Shown: piece after piece, positions 52,509 through 61,168 of the stretch
Layout of the letters: each line of letters opens with the position of its first letter
Position numbering within the stretch: the first letter of the stretch is position 1
Assembly: GCF_013184495.1 (NCBI RefSeq)
Contig: NZ_JAAOIY010000008.1
Span: forward strand, 1-64,000
Length of the DNA: 64,000 nt
Direction of reading: 5' to 3'
Source: Sporosarcina jiandibaonis
GTDB taxonomy: Bacteria; Bacillota; Bacilli; Bacillales_A; Planococcaceae
Made by a program: the position numbers and the translations under genes
Notes under the pieces: generated by a model
Told to the model about the DNA's origin: nothing
The model's database searches: none
Seen by the model: the letters and a program-made list of their open reading frames with translations, nothing else

Positions 52509-52823
52509 ATGGTTGGTTTGCTTAATCTCGGCAGCTTCGTGCTTGGACTAATTGCTTGGATACTTCCTGTTGTTAATCTCATGCGATATGGAAAACATGG
52601 CCGTCGGAATTGGGCCACTCTTTCCATTATGAGTCTCAGTGCTTGTGCAATTTCGCTATGATTCCAGATTATCTATAACTATAATCTGGTACAGATTGAG
52701 GATTGGTCTGCCCTTATGGATACAACAGGTGCTATGGCGTTTGCGGCGGCAGTTCTTCTGATTGTTACCATCACATTAAATGCCATTACACTAATTGTAT
52801 ATCGTGATAGAACAGCGAAGTAG
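52509..52823 (+). pseudogene. Four-span membrane protein split by an in-frame TGA
   Basis: Reads as 104 residues with one TGA at 52659-52661. First part: LLNLGSFVLGLIAWILPVVN ... NWATLSIMSLSACAISL. After the stop, same frame: FQIIYNYNLVQIEDWSALMDTTG ... LNAITLIVYRDRTAK, ending at TAG 52823. Both halves belong to one small Bacillales membrane family, so the full-length frame was intact recently. ATG 52509 follows GAAGGGGGA. A TTA-to-TGA change would explain it. Read-through is not excluded. Confidence 0.72.
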
Positions 52824-52930
52824 GATCTCAATGTTAAGTAGATAATATCTTCTACAATTTTGGGCATCAAATTTTAATCTAAACTAGAATTGATTTTATA
52901 TGAAAACGTAAAAACTGGAGTGTGATTATA

Positions 52931-53509
52931 GTGATAAATTTAAAGGATAAACCATTGCTCAAAGGAGATAAAGTCATACTTCGGCCATTTAAAGAGGCTG
53001 ATTTTACATATATCGAGGAATGTTTACAGGATGCCGAAGTAATTAAACTGACAGGCAGCGATTCACAATATGACAAGGTATTTACGCAAAATTGGTATAA
53101 TACGAGAAATGAACAAATCGATCGCTTGGACCTTGCGATTGTTGACCAATCTAAAGGTATTCTAGTAGGTGAAGTCGTCGCCAATTTGTATGATGAAAAA
53201 AGCCATAGCATGAATTTCAGAATTTTAATTGGACCAAGAGGAAGAGACCGAGGTTTAGGATCGGAAGCAACTCGACTTTTCATAAATTATTTATTTTCTC
53301 ATACGACACTTAAGGCATTAACTTTAAGTGTTTTTGATTTTAATCCTAGAGCTAAGCGTGTTTATAAAAAAGTGGGATTTCTTGTGGATAGCATTGATGA
53401 AAATAAACTGGAATTTGAAGAGGAATGGATTGACTCGGTGAATATGAAGTTGACGAGAAAAGATTGGTTAAGAGGCATGAAAACTTCGCTTGAAACTTTC
53501 ATTCTTTAA
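52931..53509 (+). CDS. GNAT-family acetyltransferase (RimJ/RimL-like)
   Basis: 192 aa. Begins with VILRPFKEADFTYI and has the acetyl-CoA loop GPRGRDRGLGSEATRLF near residue 100, then VFDFNPRAKRVYKKVGF, all typical of the RimJ/RimL branch that acetylates protein N-termini or small amines. GTG 52931 is preferred because GGAG is 10 nt upstream; GTG 52922 is too close. Confidence 0.85.
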   Translation: MINLKDKPLLKGDKVILRPFKEADFTYIEECLQDAEVIKLTGSDSQYDKVFTQNWYNTRNEQIDRLDLAIVDQSKGILVGEVVANLYDEKSHSMNFRILIGPRGRDRGLGSEATRLFINYLFSHTTLKALTLSVFDFNPRAKRVYKKVGFLVDSIDENKLEFEEEWIDSVNMKLTRKDWLRGMKTSLETFIL

Positions 53510-53565
53510 GAACGTTAAAGTATCAGGGATTCCATTGAATGGATAACAAAGGGGGAAGTTTTCAA

Positions 53566-53943
53566 ATGAAAAAGCGGATATTATGGATGCTATTAATAAT
53601 AAGTCTCTGCTTCAACGTGTACGCTATAGGCAAAGATTCTTGGGTAAGCATGTATACGCCAACACAAGAAGATCAGGTTATTTTGGGTGAGATGACGCAA
53701 CTCGTTGTGGAAAGTGATGCTTATCAAAAACTTACTGAAACGGAAAAGGTTTATGCAATCACAACAGCGGTAGATCGTAATAAGGGCGGGGTTTATCCGT
53801 TTCATTATGACGTGACGGTTAGAACCGATAAGCAATCATATATTTTCAGCTGTAAGGACAAAACATGTTCGGATATGGAAATCGGTGGTTGGACTTTCTC
53901 GAGATATAGTGAGGATGATCCTGTATTACCACTCAAAAAATAG
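53566..53943 (+). CDS. Small exported protein, unknown
   Basis: 125 aa. Begins MKKRILWMLLIISLC, an uncleaved anchor or signal peptide, followed by a soluble domain with a Cys pair (FSCKDKTCSD). No family is recognised. ATG 53566 follows AAGGGGGAAG. Confidence 0.65.
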   Translation: MKKRILWMLLIISLCFNVYAIGKDSWVSMYTPTQEDQVILGEMTQLVVESDAYQKLTETEKVYAITTAVDRNKGGVYPFHYDVTVRTDKQSYIFSCKDKTCSDMEIGGWTFSRYSEDDPVLPLKK

Positions 53944-54048
53944 ATGGAACTGGGGTGCATGAATTTACATTTCGTCTAACTGGTTAAGTAAACGTGTATA
54001 AACTGAGTAATATATCAAACAATACCAAGGATAAAGAAAAAGAAGGTT

Positions 54049-54618
54049 GTGACCTCCTTGGTTCAAAAGAGTCTTTTTATTCTCTTCATTATTGCTTATC
54101 TCTTTCCATCCTTAACAGGTTTTGAAAAAACAAATGCAAACACAGTATCAGCAATATTAACCGCCAAAGTAACAACAACTTCTGAAGAACATAGTACACC
54201 CATTAATAACGCCCAAATTATTGTGATAAATTCATCAGGTGGAATCGTCGGAACAGAGCTAACAAATTCTGAAGGTGAAGTAAACATACCTGTTACAGTT
54301 CAGAAAGACCCTAGGTTTCCAATGAAAAAAATGGGAGAAGTCACTGTCATCGCTGTTGCGAATGGGTATAACGAGTATGTCGATTTCAATGTTCCAATTA
54401 ATGAATTCGATGATAATACAGGCACAGTTTTTATACCGCTTTGGAGTATAGATCCGACTAGACGAAATGAACCGCAATATCTCAACGGGAGTTTTCATCG
54501 TTTTACAGTTTTTGAAATGCTTGATTATTATGCTGAGAAAATAGGGTTGAAAAGGCAAGAAATAAAAGTGGATATTGGAAAAGAACCGCCTTGGAGTCCC
54601 GATTTAAAAGTTGATTAA
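54049..54618 (+). CDS. Secreted protein with carboxypeptidase-regulatory-like Ig fold
   Basis: 189 aa. Signal peptide in residues 1-30, then a beta-sandwich with INNAQIIVINSSGGIVGTEL and TNSEGEVNIPV, the pattern of the CarboxypepD_reg/peptidase-associated fold. The start is uncertain: GTG 54049 lies 2 nt from AGAAGG, while TTG 54058 lies 11 nt from it. Probably extracellular; role unknown. Confidence 0.65.
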   Translation: MTSLVQKSLFILFIIAYLFPSLTGFEKTNANTVSAILTAKVTTTSEEHSTPINNAQIIVINSSGGIVGTELTNSEGEVNIPVTVQKDPRFPMKKMGEVTVIAVANGYNEYVDFNVPINEFDDNTGTVFIPLWSIDPTRRNEPQYLNGSFHRFTVFEMLDYYAEKIGLKRQEIKVDIGKEPPWSPDLKVD

Positions 54619-54632
54619 ACGTATACGAAAAT

Positions 54633-54664
54633 AAAAAGCATCGGTGCTATAACCGATGCTTTTT
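54633..54664. terminator. Bidirectional terminator
   Basis: AAAAAGCATCGGT pairs with ACCGATGCTTTTT; symmetrical, so it ends both the secreted-protein gene and the convergent antiporter gene. Confidence 0.92.
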
Positions 54665-54676
54665 AGTCGTTGAAGT

Positions 54677-55729
54677 TCAAAGAAGGAAAAATCCAATCCC
54701 CATAATTAAATAAGCCGCGAAAAGAATCAACCCCTCAAACCAATTCGACTCACCATCATTACTGAGATTAATAACAAGAAGCGTCGCGGTGATCATTGCG
54801 ACCAATTCAGGTACCGTAAAAACAAGTGGCATCGGTTCGGGCATTAACAGTGAGACAAGGACGAGCACGGGTGCGACGAACATAGCGACTTGCAATGTCG
54901 AGCCGACAGCAATCTCAACCGTGACATCCAACTTGTTCTTCATCGCCATCGTAATGGCAGAGAAATGTTCCGCCGCATTCCCGATGATTGCAACGACAAT
55001 AACACCGATGAATAACTCCGTCCATCCGAATTTCTCGCCAATCGTCTCAAAGGTCTGGACCAGCTGTTCCGATACAAATGCGACAGCCACCGTCGATAGT
55101 AAAAGAACCCAAATCGACTTGCGTTTCGTCCACTCCGGTATCTCCGTTTCGACTTCCTCCTTATCCGAGGAACCGAAAACACCCCGGTGCGTGACGAGCT
55201 TAAAGAGTAAGCCCGCGAGATAAAGGGTAATTAGAATGACTGATATGCCGATACTCAGGCTTAACGTTTTCTGTTGATCCAACGTCATCGAAAACATCTC
55301 CGGAATGACAAATGCGACAATGACAGCGAAGATGAGTAGCCCCGAATTATAGCGGGCATCATGGATACTGAAATTTTGGCGCTTAAACTTGAGTCCGCCT
55401 GCAAAAAATGAAAGGCCAAGCACGAGCAGAAGATTCCCAAGAACGGATCCGGTGAGTGACGCCAAAACAATACCAATCATTCCGGCTTTCAAAGTGAAAA
55501 TCGAAATAATCAGCTCAACCGCATTCCCGAAAGTAGCGTTCAACAAACCGCCCACCCTAGGACCACTCACAATGGCCAAGCTTTCTGTCGCCCTTCCTAT
55601 GTATCCCGCCAGCGCGATGATATTCAAGCAACAGAGAAAGAACATCAATATGTCATTCCAAGTCAGGATTGCGCCCGCAATGACAAGCGGTATGCCCGTG
55701 AAAATAATAATGGCGAATAATCGATTCAA
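54677..55729 (-). CDS. chaA: Calcium/proton antiporter (CAX family, ChaA/YfkE-like)
   Basis: 350 aa, eleven membrane spans. The two inverted repeats carry GNAVELI near residue 72 and GNAAEHF near 250, the cation-binding alpha motifs of CAX exchangers. It exports Ca2+ (possibly Na+ or K+) in exchange for protons. TTG 55729 is favoured: on the minus strand AGAGGTGG lies 5 nt before it, while GTG 55738 overlaps that site. Confidence 0.9.
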   Translation of the reverse strand: MNRLFAIIIFTGIPLVIAGAILTWNDILMFFLCCLNIIALAGYIGRATESLAIVSGPRVGGLLNATFGNAVELIISIFTLKAGMIGIVLASLTGSVLGNLLLVLGLSFFAGGLKFKRQNFSIHDARYNSGLLIFAVIVAFVIPEMFSMTLDQQKTLSLSIGISVILITLYLAGLLFKLVTHRGVFGSSDKEEVETEIPEWTKRKSIWVLLLSTVAVAFVSEQLVQTFETIGEKFGWTELFIGVIVVAIIGNAAEHFSAITMAMKNKLDVTVEIAVGSTLQVAMFVAPVLVLVSLLMPEPMPLVFTVPELVAMITATLLVINLSNDGESNWFEGLILFAAYLIMGIGFFLL

Positions 55730-55861
55730 TAAAACCACCTCTTTGGATCTTTAGATAAAGTATTCCCTTACGGAAAAATTAAAAACACTTTTATGATTTC
55801 TTTCTCATTCGGGGTATATTCCTATTGCAATAAAAATATAGTTATAATCAGTAATTATTTA

Positions 55862-55890
55862 TTGCTATTCGATAAACCCTATGCTAAAAT
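55862..55890 (+). promoter_or_regulatory. Promoter of the first yoaS-like gene
   Basis: TTGCTA (55862-55867), 17-bp spacer, TAAAAT (55885-55890). The sequence from TGCTAAAAT to the ribosome site GTGAGGTGCTTTTT is nearly repeated before the second copy (57304-57343). Confidence 0.6.
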
Positions 55891-55923
55891 AAAATTAACA
55901 ATAAATAAGTGAGGTGCTTTTTA

Positions 55924-56400
55924 ATGAAACAAGGTTCAACACTCTTTTTAAAAATAGCTGTTTTTCTTATCGGAGCTCCAGTTCTTGCTCTCGGTATATT
56001 TGGGGTGACTTACTTAGTGAATAATCCTGCCAATCCAAATTATGCCCATATACTCTATCCGATAGTAATAGGCATGTATATCTCAATAATCCCGTTTTTC
56101 GTTGCATTGTACCAGGCATTTAAACTTTTGAGCTATATTGATAAAAGCCAGGCTTTCTCCGATTTCTCTGTGATAGCTCTAAAGAAAATTAAATTGTGTG
56201 CATTGACGATCAGTGGCTTGTATGTGGTAATTTTACCATTTGTATATCTCGTCGCAGAGCTAGACGATGCACCGGGGCTCATAATTATTGGAATGGTTCC
56301 TATTTTTGCTCCAATGATAATCGCCGTCTTTGCTGCTGTTCTTCAAAGACTCTTACAAGAAGCGATTACTATAAAATCTGAAAATGATTTAACGGTCTGA
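55924..56400 (+). CDS. DUF2975 membrane protein, copy 1 (YoaS-like)
   Basis: 158 aa, four membrane spans. DUF2975 proteins are almost always encoded next to a small Cro/CI-type regulator, as here. ATG 55924 follows GTGAGGTG. The last 26 residues are nearly identical to copy 2 (57344-57835). Followed after 10 nt by the HTH gene. Likely a membrane partner that controls the regulator; this is inferred. Confidence 0.85.
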   Translation: MKQGSTLFLKIAVFLIGAPVLALGIFGVTYLVNNPANPNYAHILYPIVIGMYISIIPFFVALYQAFKLLSYIDKSQAFSDFSVIALKKIKLCALTISGLYVVILPFVYLVAELDDAPGLIIIGMVPIFAPMIIAVFAAVLQRLLQEAITIKSENDLTV

Positions 56401-56410
56401 GGTGAATGAT

Positions 56411-56632
56411 ATGGCAATTATAGTAAATGTTGATGTCATGCTAGCTAAAAGGAAAATGAGCGTAACAGAACTTACGGAGAAGGTCGGAATCACGATGGCG
56501 AATATTTCGATACTGAAAAATGGAAAGGCAAAAGCGATTCGATTTTCTACTTTAGAAGCGATATGTGAAGCGCTAGACTGTCAGCCTGGAGATATTTTAG
56601 AATACAAAAAGGGCGAAGATACTCAAGGCTAA
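56411..56632 (+). CDS. Cro/CI-type HTH regulator, copy 1 (YozG-like)
   Basis: 73 aa single HTH_26-type domain: MAIIVNVDVMLAKRKMSVTE, helix-turn-helix GITMANISILKNGKA, and DCQPGDILEY. It differs from copy 2 (57846-58067) only at the last few residues. ATG 56411 follows GAGGTG. Confidence 0.9.
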   Translation: MAIIVNVDVMLAKRKMSVTELTEKVGITMANISILKNGKAKAIRFSTLEAICEALDCQPGDILEYKKGEDTQG

Positions 56633-56698
56633 TTATGAGGTATGAGGTGTTTTGATACCGCCTATTTTACAGGCATAAAAATAGTTAAGGTGAGGATT

Positions 56699-57280
56699 AT
56701 GATCACGGATAAAAAGATTTATATCCTTTTAACAGATACAGAAACGTTATTAACAAGACTGATTAAGTTCTATACGAAAAAACCCTATAATCATGCCTCA
56801 ATCGCCTTCGATGCTGAGTTAATTGAGGTATATAGTTTTGGGAGAAAAACAGCGAAAAATCCTCTTATTGGGGGATTCGTTAGAGAAGATATTCATTCGG
56901 TCATATTTAGACAGGCAGATTGTGCTATCTATTCTTTAAACATAACAAATGATGAATTTCAAAAGATGTATCAATATATTCAAGAAATAGCTTCCAATAG
57001 AGAAAAATATCGCTACAATTTCATAGGATTATTTGGGGTGCTATTTAAAAAGCCGATTAAAAGAAAGAATGCTTTCTTCTGTTCTCAGTTTGTGGCATCT
57101 GTCCTAAAGGAAAGTAAGATCATTGACTATGCAGAAGAGGATCTTTCACTGGTTAAACCAAGTGACTTGACTCATTTAGCGAATTTCGAGTTGTTGTTTG
57201 AAGGTGGATTAAACGATTATCCAAGAGGCATAAATGAAAAAATCCATGTCCCTTATCAATTAGTTCCGATTGAAATATAA
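56699..57280 (+). CDS. Permuted papain-like (NlpC/P60-related) protein
   Basis: 193 aa. A His in YNHASIAFD near residue 33 precedes the candidate nucleophile Cys in FFCSQFVASVL near 125; this His-before-Cys order is that of circularly permuted papain-like enzymes (YaeF/YiiX type). No signal peptide, so it is probably cytoplasmic. ATG 56699 follows AAGGTGAGG. It sits between the two yoaS-yozG copies. Substrate unknown; lipid amidase or protein processing are possible. Confidence 0.75.
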   Translation: MITDKKIYILLTDTETLLTRLIKFYTKKPYNHASIAFDAELIEVYSFGRKTAKNPLIGGFVREDIHSVIFRQADCAIYSLNITNDEFQKMYQYIQEIASNREKYRYNFIGLFGVLFKKPIKRKNAFFCSQFVASVLKESKIIDYAEEDLSLVKPSDLTHLANFELLFEGGLNDYPRGINEKIHVPYQLVPIEI

Positions 57281-57343
57281 TTATGTGCGCCTATTAATGG
57301 CGTGCTAAGATCAAATTAATAATAAATATGTGAGGTGCTTTTT

Positions 57344-57835
57344 ATGAAACGAGGTTCAACACTCTTTTTGAAGATAGCTGTTATTCTAATGGGAATTCCT
57401 GTTCTGGCTTTGTGTCTATTTTTATTGCCACAGATAGCGAATGAAGCAAATGAAGCAGCGGCAAGAGGTTCAGATTTGGCTTTTGTGGTATACGGCATTT
57501 TAATGATTATGTATATTTCAGCAATCCCGTTTTACTTTGCTTTGTATCAATCTTTTAACCTTTTAAGTTATATTGACAAGAACCAAGCTTTCTCGGAACT
57601 ATCCGTAGGAGCTCTAAAAAAGATCAAAAACTGTGGCATCATAATCAGCGGCTTGTATGCGGTAGCCCTGCCATTCGTCTTTATCATGGCGGAGGTAGAC
57701 GACGCTCCAGGTCTAGTAATAGTTGGAATGGTTCCTATATTTGCTTCCATTGTAATCGCCGTCTTTGCAGCTGTTCTCCAAAGACTTTTACAAGAAGCGA
57801 TTACCATAAAATCCGAAAATGATTTAACGGTCTGA
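57344..57835 (+). CDS. yoaS: DUF2975 membrane protein, copy 2 (YoaS)
   Basis: 163 aa, four spans, paralogue of 55924-56400. Differences cluster in the first extracellular loop (QIANEANEAAARGSD against NNPANPNYAHI), and the C-terminus is shared. Upstream sequence is also shared. It is followed by the HTH gene and DUF817, the order of yoaS-yozG-yoaT in B. subtilis, so this is likely the ancestral copy. Confidence 0.87.
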   Translation: MKRGSTLFLKIAVILMGIPVLALCLFLLPQIANEANEAAARGSDLAFVVYGILMIMYISAIPFYFALYQSFNLLSYIDKNQAFSELSVGALKKIKNCGIIISGLYAVALPFVFIMAEVDDAPGLVIVGMVPIFASIVIAVFAAVLQRLLQEAITIKSENDLTV

Positions 57836-57845
57836 GGTGAATGAT

Positions 57846-58067
57846 ATGGCAATTATAGTAAATGTTGATGTGATGCTGGCTAAAAGGAAAATGAGTGTAA
57901 CAGAACTTACGGAGAAGGTCGGAATAACGATGGCAAATATTTCGATACTGAAGAACGGAAAAGCGAAAGCGATTCGATTTTCTACGCTAGAAGCTATATG
58001 TGAGGCGTTAGATTGTCAGCCCGGAGATATTCTAGAATATCGAAAAGAGGAAGTTACCCAAGATTAA
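57846..58067 (+). CDS. yozG: Cro/CI-type HTH regulator, copy 2 (YozG)
   Basis: 73 aa, virtually identical to 56411-56632 up to DILEY, then differing (RKEEVTQD against KKGEDTQG). At the DNA level many third positions differ, so the protein is under purifying selection rather than freshly copied. Confidence 0.9.
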   Translation: MAIIVNVDVMLAKRKMSVTELTEKVGITMANISILKNGKAKAIRFSTLEAICEALDCQPGDILEYRKEEVTQD

Positions 58068-58114
58068 CTAGAAAGTTATTCATCGGTGTATCAATACCTT
58101 TGGAGGTACGAACT

Positions 58115-58906
58115 ATGAGAGCACTAAAACAATTTGTTCGTTTTGGATATGAGCAGGCCCTATCATGTTTGTTTCCCGCCGTTATTTTCGCCTCTTTGGC
58201 TATCACGCAAATCATTCCACTTCCATTTCTGCCGAGGTATGACTGGATTCTGATCATCTGTTTGTTGATGCAATGGTGGATGGTGAGTTCTGGGCTTGAA
58301 ACGCGGGATGAACTAAAGGTTATTTCATTGTTCCACCTTATTGGACTCGCACTAGAAATTTTCAAGGTCAATATGGGATCGTGGTCTTATCCAGAGGAAG
58401 GCTATTTCAAGATATTTGGAGTGCCTTTGTTCAGCGGGTTCATGTACGCAAGTGTTGCAAGTTATCTTTGTCAGGCGTGGCGGAGGTTCGAGGTTGAACT
58501 AGTTCAGTGGCCGCCGTTTTTAGTAGTTGTACCACTTGCAGCCGCGATTTACTTGAATTTTTTCTCCCACCATTACTGGATTGACGTTCGTTGGTGGTTA
58601 TCTGCACTTGTCGTTATCGTCTTTTGGAAAGCCTGGGTCATATACGAAGTTGGAGGAACTCGTTACCGGATGCCGCTCGTATTCTCTTTTGTGCTCATCG
58701 GATTTTTTATATGGGTAGCCGAAAACATCGCGACATTCTTTGGCGCTTGGCAATATCCAAACCAAACCGCTGCATGGAGTCTCGTTCATCTAGGAAAGGT
58801 GAGTTCATGGCTATTATTGGTGATTGTTAGCTTTCTAATAGTAGCGACGTTAAAACGGGTTAAGGGGAAAATTCCAGTCGGTAAAGATGCTAGGCAATTT
58901 TTATAA
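58115..58906 (+). CDS. yoaT: DUF817 membrane protein (YoaT)
   Basis: 263 aa, seven or so membrane spans with conserved FKVNMGSWSYPE, SHHYWIDVRW and ATFFGAWQYPNQ segments of DUF817. Function unknown. ATG 58115 follows TTTGGAGG; the frame is open further upstream but lacks a site. It completes the yoaS-yozG-yoaT set. Confidence 0.88.
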   Translation: MRALKQFVRFGYEQALSCLFPAVIFASLAITQIIPLPFLPRYDWILIICLLMQWWMVSSGLETRDELKVISLFHLIGLALEIFKVNMGSWSYPEEGYFKIFGVPLFSGFMYASVASYLCQAWRRFEVELVQWPPFLVVVPLAAAIYLNFFSHHYWIDVRWWLSALVVIVFWKAWVIYEVGGTRYRMPLVFSFVLIGFFIWVAENIATFFGAWQYPNQTAAWSLVHLGKVSSWLLLVIVSFLIVATLKRVKGKIPVGKDARQFL

Positions 58907-58914
58907 CTATTTTA

Positions 58915-58954
58915 AAGTCGGATTCTTATCTTAATAAGGAATTCGGCTTTTTTG
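58915..58954 (+). terminator. yoaT terminator
   Basis: AAGTCGGATTCTTAT and ATAAGGAATTCGGCTT pair with some G-U pairs, followed by T6. Confidence 0.88.
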
Positions 58955-59023
58955 GTTGATTTTTGCTCCCTCTAACCTTGTGATGAGCATCCAATATCGC
59001 TCCGAGTATTCGCGATTAGGTAA

Positions 59024-59403
59024 ACAATTGAAAGCGAATATGGAGCCGGGGTAGCAATTTATGCATTACTACTCGTTGTAGGGGCAGCGGTTTTCAGCGT
59101 ACAGGTTTTGGCACTTTCGTATGTTTCTAACTATTATTCTTCGGAAGTAAGAACAACAGCGGTAGATACAACGATGGGCTTTGGTCGTATGGGGGAATTG
59201 TTGCGCCAACCCTAATTGGATTGTTATTAACAATGAAGCTTTCGCCACAATTTAACTTTGCGGCGATTGGAGTAGTTGCTGTATTGGGTGGTTTGGCAAT
59301 GATATTTATACAAGAAAGACATGCTGATTATAGTAGTCATGTTGAAAAAGAAGTAGTTAATAGAAATGGTGATAAAATAATTGCAAAGTCTATAACTGAA
59401 TAA
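59024..59403 (+). pseudogene. Remnant of an MFS transporter (C-terminal third, frameshifted)
   Basis: Two adjoining frames encode the end of a major facilitator protein: first GAGVAIYALLLVVGAAVFS ... YYSSEVRTTAVDTTMGFGR, then, after a one-base loss near 59193 (in a GGGGG run), GIVAPTLIGLLLTM ... IGVVAVLGGLAMIFIQE. The NYYxxxVRxTAVxxxxGFGRxGG pattern is typical of the aromatic-acid:proton symporter branch. The first ~300 residues are gone. Confidence 0.75.
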
Positions 59404-59483
59404 TACAATGTAATTAATCATTCCTGAAAAGTATTCTTTTGGGGGATGATTTTTTCGTTATTAAAAGTAAAACAAAGAGAATG

Positions 59484-59545
59484 TTGACATGCTAAAAAAA
59501 ACGTGTTAATATTACCTTGAGTTCAAGATACTTGGATTCGAGGTA
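59484..59545 (+). promoter_or_regulatory. Strong promoter with palindromic operator upstream of doxX-wrbA
   Basis: TTGACA (59484-59489), 17-bp spacer, TAATAT (59507-59512). Directly after the -10 box lies TACCTTGAGTTCAAGATA (59513-59530), a near palindrome, then a half-site TCGAGGTA (59538-59545). The motif resembles the MhqR operator consensus ATCTCGAnnTCGAGAT that controls quinone-response genes in B. subtilis. Repressor binding here would block initiation. Confidence 0.75.
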
Positions 59546-59565
59546 GTTGTTTTGGAGGTAATCAT

Positions 59566-59601
59566 ATGAAGGGAAAATGTGCGAACCACGTGTATCAGTA
59601 G
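59566..59601 (+). other. 11-codon leader ORF with strong ribosome site
   Basis: TTTGGAGG lies 7 nt before ATG 59566; the ORF encodes MKGKCANHVYQ and stops. It is the first translatable ORF of the transcript. It may be a leader peptide or the residue of a deleted gene. Confidence 0.45.
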
Positions 59602-59664
59602 TAATGAGAACAAGCTAATCAATTCAAGAGCGAATCAGGGAAGCATAATTTTTTTGTGGAAAAA

Positions 59665-59682
59665 TACCTTGAGTTCGAGGTA
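59665..59682 (+). promoter_or_regulatory. Second palindromic operator
   Basis: TACCTTGAGTTCGAGGTA: half-sites TACCTTGA and TCGAGGTA are inverted with one mismatch. It lies ~135 bp after the first operator and 145 bp before doxX. No clear promoter is seen beside it. Confidence 0.7.
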
Positions 59683-59825
59683 AAAATGAAATTGATTTGT
59701 TTGTTCGCGTCAATGGTGTAAAAAAACACTGAGGTTGGATGGAATATATTTGCATCACAGATTTATGCAGAAGCATTTGGATTAAGGCTTGTTAAAATAA
59801 AAAATATTTGGAGGTAAAGTTAGTT

Positions 59826-60248
59826 ATGATTAAAAATGGATTAGGAGCTCTTATTTTACGTGTAACATTAGGTGTATTATTTTTCATTCATGGGTTAGTG
59901 AAATTCCAGGGAGGAATAGGTAATACTGTAGGATGGTTTGATAGCATTGGCATACCAGGAGTTATCGCGTATGTTGTGGCATTAATTGAGTTAGTTGGCG
60001 GAGTTGCATTAGTCATTGGCTTAGGAACCCGATTTGTATCTGCCCTGATTGCAATCATTATGGTTGGCGCAATACTGAAAGTTAAGCTCGCGGTAGGTTT
60101 ATTAGGAAATGGAGAAATGGCGGGGTATGAGCTCGATCTAGCATTTTTAGCAATGGCAATCTATCTAGCCATCAATGGCAGTAAGTTATTATCAGTAAGT
60201 CAATTCATTTCTCAAAAAGATTCGAAAGACTTAACAAAAGCTGCCTAA
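59826..60248 (+). CDS. DoxX-family membrane protein (MhqP/CatD-like)
   Basis: 140 aa, four membrane spans. DoxX features: LILRVTLGVLFFIHGLVKF at the start and ELVGGVALVIGLGTR near residue 60. DoxX proteins in B. subtilis (MhqP, CatD) belong to the quinone and catechol stress response. ATG 59826 follows TTTGGAGG. It is cotranscribed with the quinone oxidoreductase downstream. Confidence 0.88.
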   Translation: MIKNGLGALILRVTLGVLFFIHGLVKFQGGIGNTVGWFDSIGIPGVIAYVVALIELVGGVALVIGLGTRFVSALIAIIMVGAILKVKLAVGLLGNGEMAGYELDLAFLAMAIYLAINGSKLLSVSQFISQKDSKDLTKAA

Positions 60249-60296
60249 TAACAAATGTAGATTTCAACTGGAAAAATCAATAGGAGGAGTAATTAA

Positions 60297-60965
60297 ATGA
60301 GTTTTTTATCTAAATTATTTGGCGGCCAATCAATAGAGGAAACAGAGAAAATAATGCCAAAAGTAAAATTGGCTGTGGTTTATTACAGTACAGGCGGGAC
60401 AAATTATCAATTATCAAAATGGGCTGAAGAGGGAGCAGTAGAAGCTGGTGCTGAAGTAAAAGTTTTAAAAGTCCCTGAAACTGCTCCTCAATCAGCCATT
60501 GATGGAAATGAAGGTTGGAAAGCACATATTGAAGCGACAAAAGATGTTCCGGAAGTAACTTTAAATGACCTTGAATGGGCGGACGCAATTATTTTTAGTG
60601 TACCTACTCGTTTTGGTAACATGCCTTCACAATTGAAGCAGTTTTTGGATACAACAGGGGGGTTATGGTTTAATGGAAAGCTTGCAAACAAAGTAGTAAG
60701 TGCAATGACTTCCGCACAAAACCCTCATGGCGGACAAGAGGCGACGATATTATCGCTATATACAAGCATGCATCATTGGGGCGCTATTATTGCATCTCCA
60801 GGTTATACAGATCCTGTAATATTTGGCGCGGGTGGAAACCCTTATGGAACAAGTGTGACAGTAGATCAAGATGGGAAAATGGTTGAAGATGTAGAGGCAG
60901 CGGTTAAACATCAAGCTAAACGTACAGTTACAGTTGCACAATGGGTTAAAAAAGCGAATCAATAA
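60297..60965 (+). CDS. wrbA: NAD(P)H:quinone oxidoreductase (WrbA-type flavodoxin)
   Basis: 222 aa flavodoxin-fold enzyme; FMN loop [14 protein letters not shown] near residue 28, [16 protein letters not shown] near 102, and [15 protein letters not shown] near 140 are WrbA hallmarks. It reduces quinones by two electrons, avoiding semiquinone formation. An extra 19-residue N-terminal part ([10 protein letters not shown]...) precedes the usual start; TAGGAGGAG before ATG 60297 supports it. Confidence 0.92.
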   Translation: MSFLSKLFGGQSIEETEKIMPKVKLAVVYYSTGGTNYQLSKWAEEGAVEAGAEVKVLKVPETAPQSAIDGNEGWKAHIEATKDVPEVTLNDLEWADAIIFSVPTRFGNMPSQLKQFLDTTGGLWFNGKLANKVVSAMTSAQNPHGGQEATILSLYTSMHHWGAIIASPGYTDPVIFGAGGNPYGTSVTVDQDGKMVEDVEAAVKHQAKRTVTVAQWVKKANQ

Positions 60966-60980
60966 TAAGTGTTTAAAGTG

Positions 60981-61010
60981 AACTGAATCCAATAACGGAT
61001 TCAGTTTTTT
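60981..61010 (+). terminator. doxX-wrbA terminator
   Basis: AACTGAATCC (60981-60990) and GGATTCAGTT (60997-61006) are perfect complements, then T. Confidence 0.93.
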
Positions 61011-61168
61011 CTATTTATCCTTAGATTGATAAGTAATTAATGAAAGACTTTCCGATTAATGAAACATATTAGTCGATGAGAACGTATATATAGTAAGTTT
61101 TATCAAATTAATGAATGGTGATAATCAAGAAGAGTGGAATGATGTGAATTTGAAAGGTGGAGGATTGT

